From: Prosopocoilus inquinatus
Taxonomy: Eukaryota; Arthropoda; Insecta; Coleoptera; Lucanidae
Direction of reading: 5' to 3'
Assembly (NCBI GenBank): GCA_036172665.1
Contig: CM069873.1
Coordinates: 33,098,001-33,162,000 of the forward strand
DNA: 64,000 bases
Shown in pieces: positions 63,059-64,000 of this stretch (position 1 is the stretch's first letter; every line of letters begins with the position of its first letter). The position numbers were made by a program, and so were the translations under genes. The notes under the pieces are model-generated. The model was not told the origin of the DNA. It saw only the letters and a list, made by a program, of their open reading frames with translations, and searched no databases.

Positions 63059-64000
63059 CTAGAAATTGAGTTCGTGTTACAATGAAACGAGAAAAATTAT
63101 GCGCTAATATAAAAGATATATACCGATTGAAGACTTTCACTTTGATCACTAGTAATTTCATGAAGAGTAACATAAAATAAAAATGAAACAGTTACTTAAG
63201 GTGAATGTAAGCAAATAATGGTCAACACAAGAACAATATGAAAACCTGACAACAAGCAGATAAAGTGATATACAAAAATGTAAGAGAAATGGTAAAATAG
63301 GGAAGATAGTTAAGGGAAAGGCAAAGCAATGTATGCACATGAGATTAGAATTTCTTTTTGAAGGTACTAAATAAAGATAACTGCAAACGAAGGCGAAAAG
63401 CAAAACGAAATTGATTATACTAGTAGGTAAATGCAAGAAGTGAAGAAGGTACGAAAAGTAGAAGCAAGACCCAGAGGTCGTTTGTCAGGCCACTACTGTT
63501 CCTTTTTTTTTCGTTAACTCTTCACAAATCTTAAAGTAGATTTAGAGTACTAAGAATCATGGCGGCGTAAATCATGTATTGATCTAGTTTTTAAATCTGG
63601 TTTAATTCATTTCTACAGAAAATTCAAACTATGATGTAATCACAAGCTTTAGATTAGTTGTTTTTATTAAATCGAATTAATTAATATATGAGAATAATTT
63701 CAAATCTGAAACAACTGTAATTCACAGTATGCCAAATCATACTGAGTATGAATTTAAAGTTCCTTTCAAGAAAGTCTTGTGCATCTGCAATATCGTTAGG
63801 AAATCCCTAGAAAAAGTATAAAATGTTCTAGTAACCTGTGGCTTGTTGTTTGTCCTTCATGACTCATGAATTCTTTAACTACTTCTCTTGGTATGTCATT
63901 CTGTACCAAGGTGGTGTGAAACAAGTGCTTGAATTCCCAACCAGAAATATTCCTTCTGAATAGATTGTTTTGTTTTTCGTTTTAAAGAATTTCCCTGTAG
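63059..64000. other. Right edge: AT-rich, possible recombinase-like fragment on minus strand
   Basis: No firm gene. A purine-rich stretch at 63,180-63,470 gives a spurious minus-strand ORF. At about 63,796-63,960 a minus-strand frame (GWEFKHLFHTTLVQNDIPRE, then MSHEGQTTSHR, stop at 63,796) faintly recalls the C-terminal box of tyrosine recombinases, but the key Arg is missing. Confidence 0.25.

Noticed and set aside
63158..63436. 92-residue minus-strand hydrophobic ORF as a receptor exon of OR-C
   Set aside because: It is a low-complexity translation of a purine-rich plus strand; no odorant receptor motif and no splice sites.

Overview
This is a transposon-rich, AT-rich insect nuclear genome window, possibly from a beetle (the order is a guess). 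The host signal is a set of odorant-receptor (7tm_6) gene pieces, all on the minus strand and spliced with short introns. They lie at 3.6-4.6 kb (OR-A, a pseudogene), 34.7-43.65 kb (OR-B, split by a retrotransposon) and 62.8-63.1 kb (OR-C, one exon; its upstream exons are probably outside the window). I see no rRNA, tRNA or CRISPR array, and no host gene other than the receptors.

Layout. 0-1.3 kb: end of a hAT transposase. 2-6.4 kb: small inverted-repeat elements around OR-A. 6.6-8 kb: a LINE relic. 8.1-10.9 kb: a Penelope-like element with inverted terminal copies and a hammerhead ribozyme. 12.4-13.5 kb: a second LINE relic. 13.7-16.3 kb: MITEs and hairpins. 16,838-30,424: a nearly intact 13.6 kb Ty3-type insect retrovirus-like element with 973 bp LTRs, gag, pol and env. 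30.9-34.1 kb: a LINE tail, a long perfect palindrome with hammerhead-like cores, and a solo LTR inside a MITE. 35,165-43,137: a decayed Ty3-type element on the minus strand, sitting inside a coding exon of OR-B and itself carrying two solo LTRs. 44,376-48,303: a Foldback-like element with a 9 bp target duplication. 49.6-52.2 kb: inverted-repeat sequences with an internal tandem duplication. 52.7-57.4 kb: a 5'-truncated and rearranged Ty3-type element. 57.4-58.8 kb: a broken IS630/Tc1-like transposase. 59.1-60.3 kb: a decayed third relative of the 53-57 kb element. 61.7-62.5 kb: a pogo/Tigger-like MITE. 62.8 kb: OR-C.

Most notable: two different Ty3-type elements each encode, in frame with pol, a macro domain resembling the ADP-ribosyl-glutamate hydrolase TARG1/OARD1. 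In the 16.8-30.4 kb element it lies between protease and reverse transcriptase. In the 53-57 kb element it follows the integrase and is followed by a CCCH zinc finger. Both keep the residues that align with the catalytic Lys and Asp of TARG1, at the same 41-residue spacing; the decayed relative at 59-60 kb has lost both. The 13.6 kb element also carries an env gene resembling chuvirus glycoproteins and a T TTA AAC slippery heptamer in the gag-pol overlap. No database search was possible, so family names rest on motif recognition.
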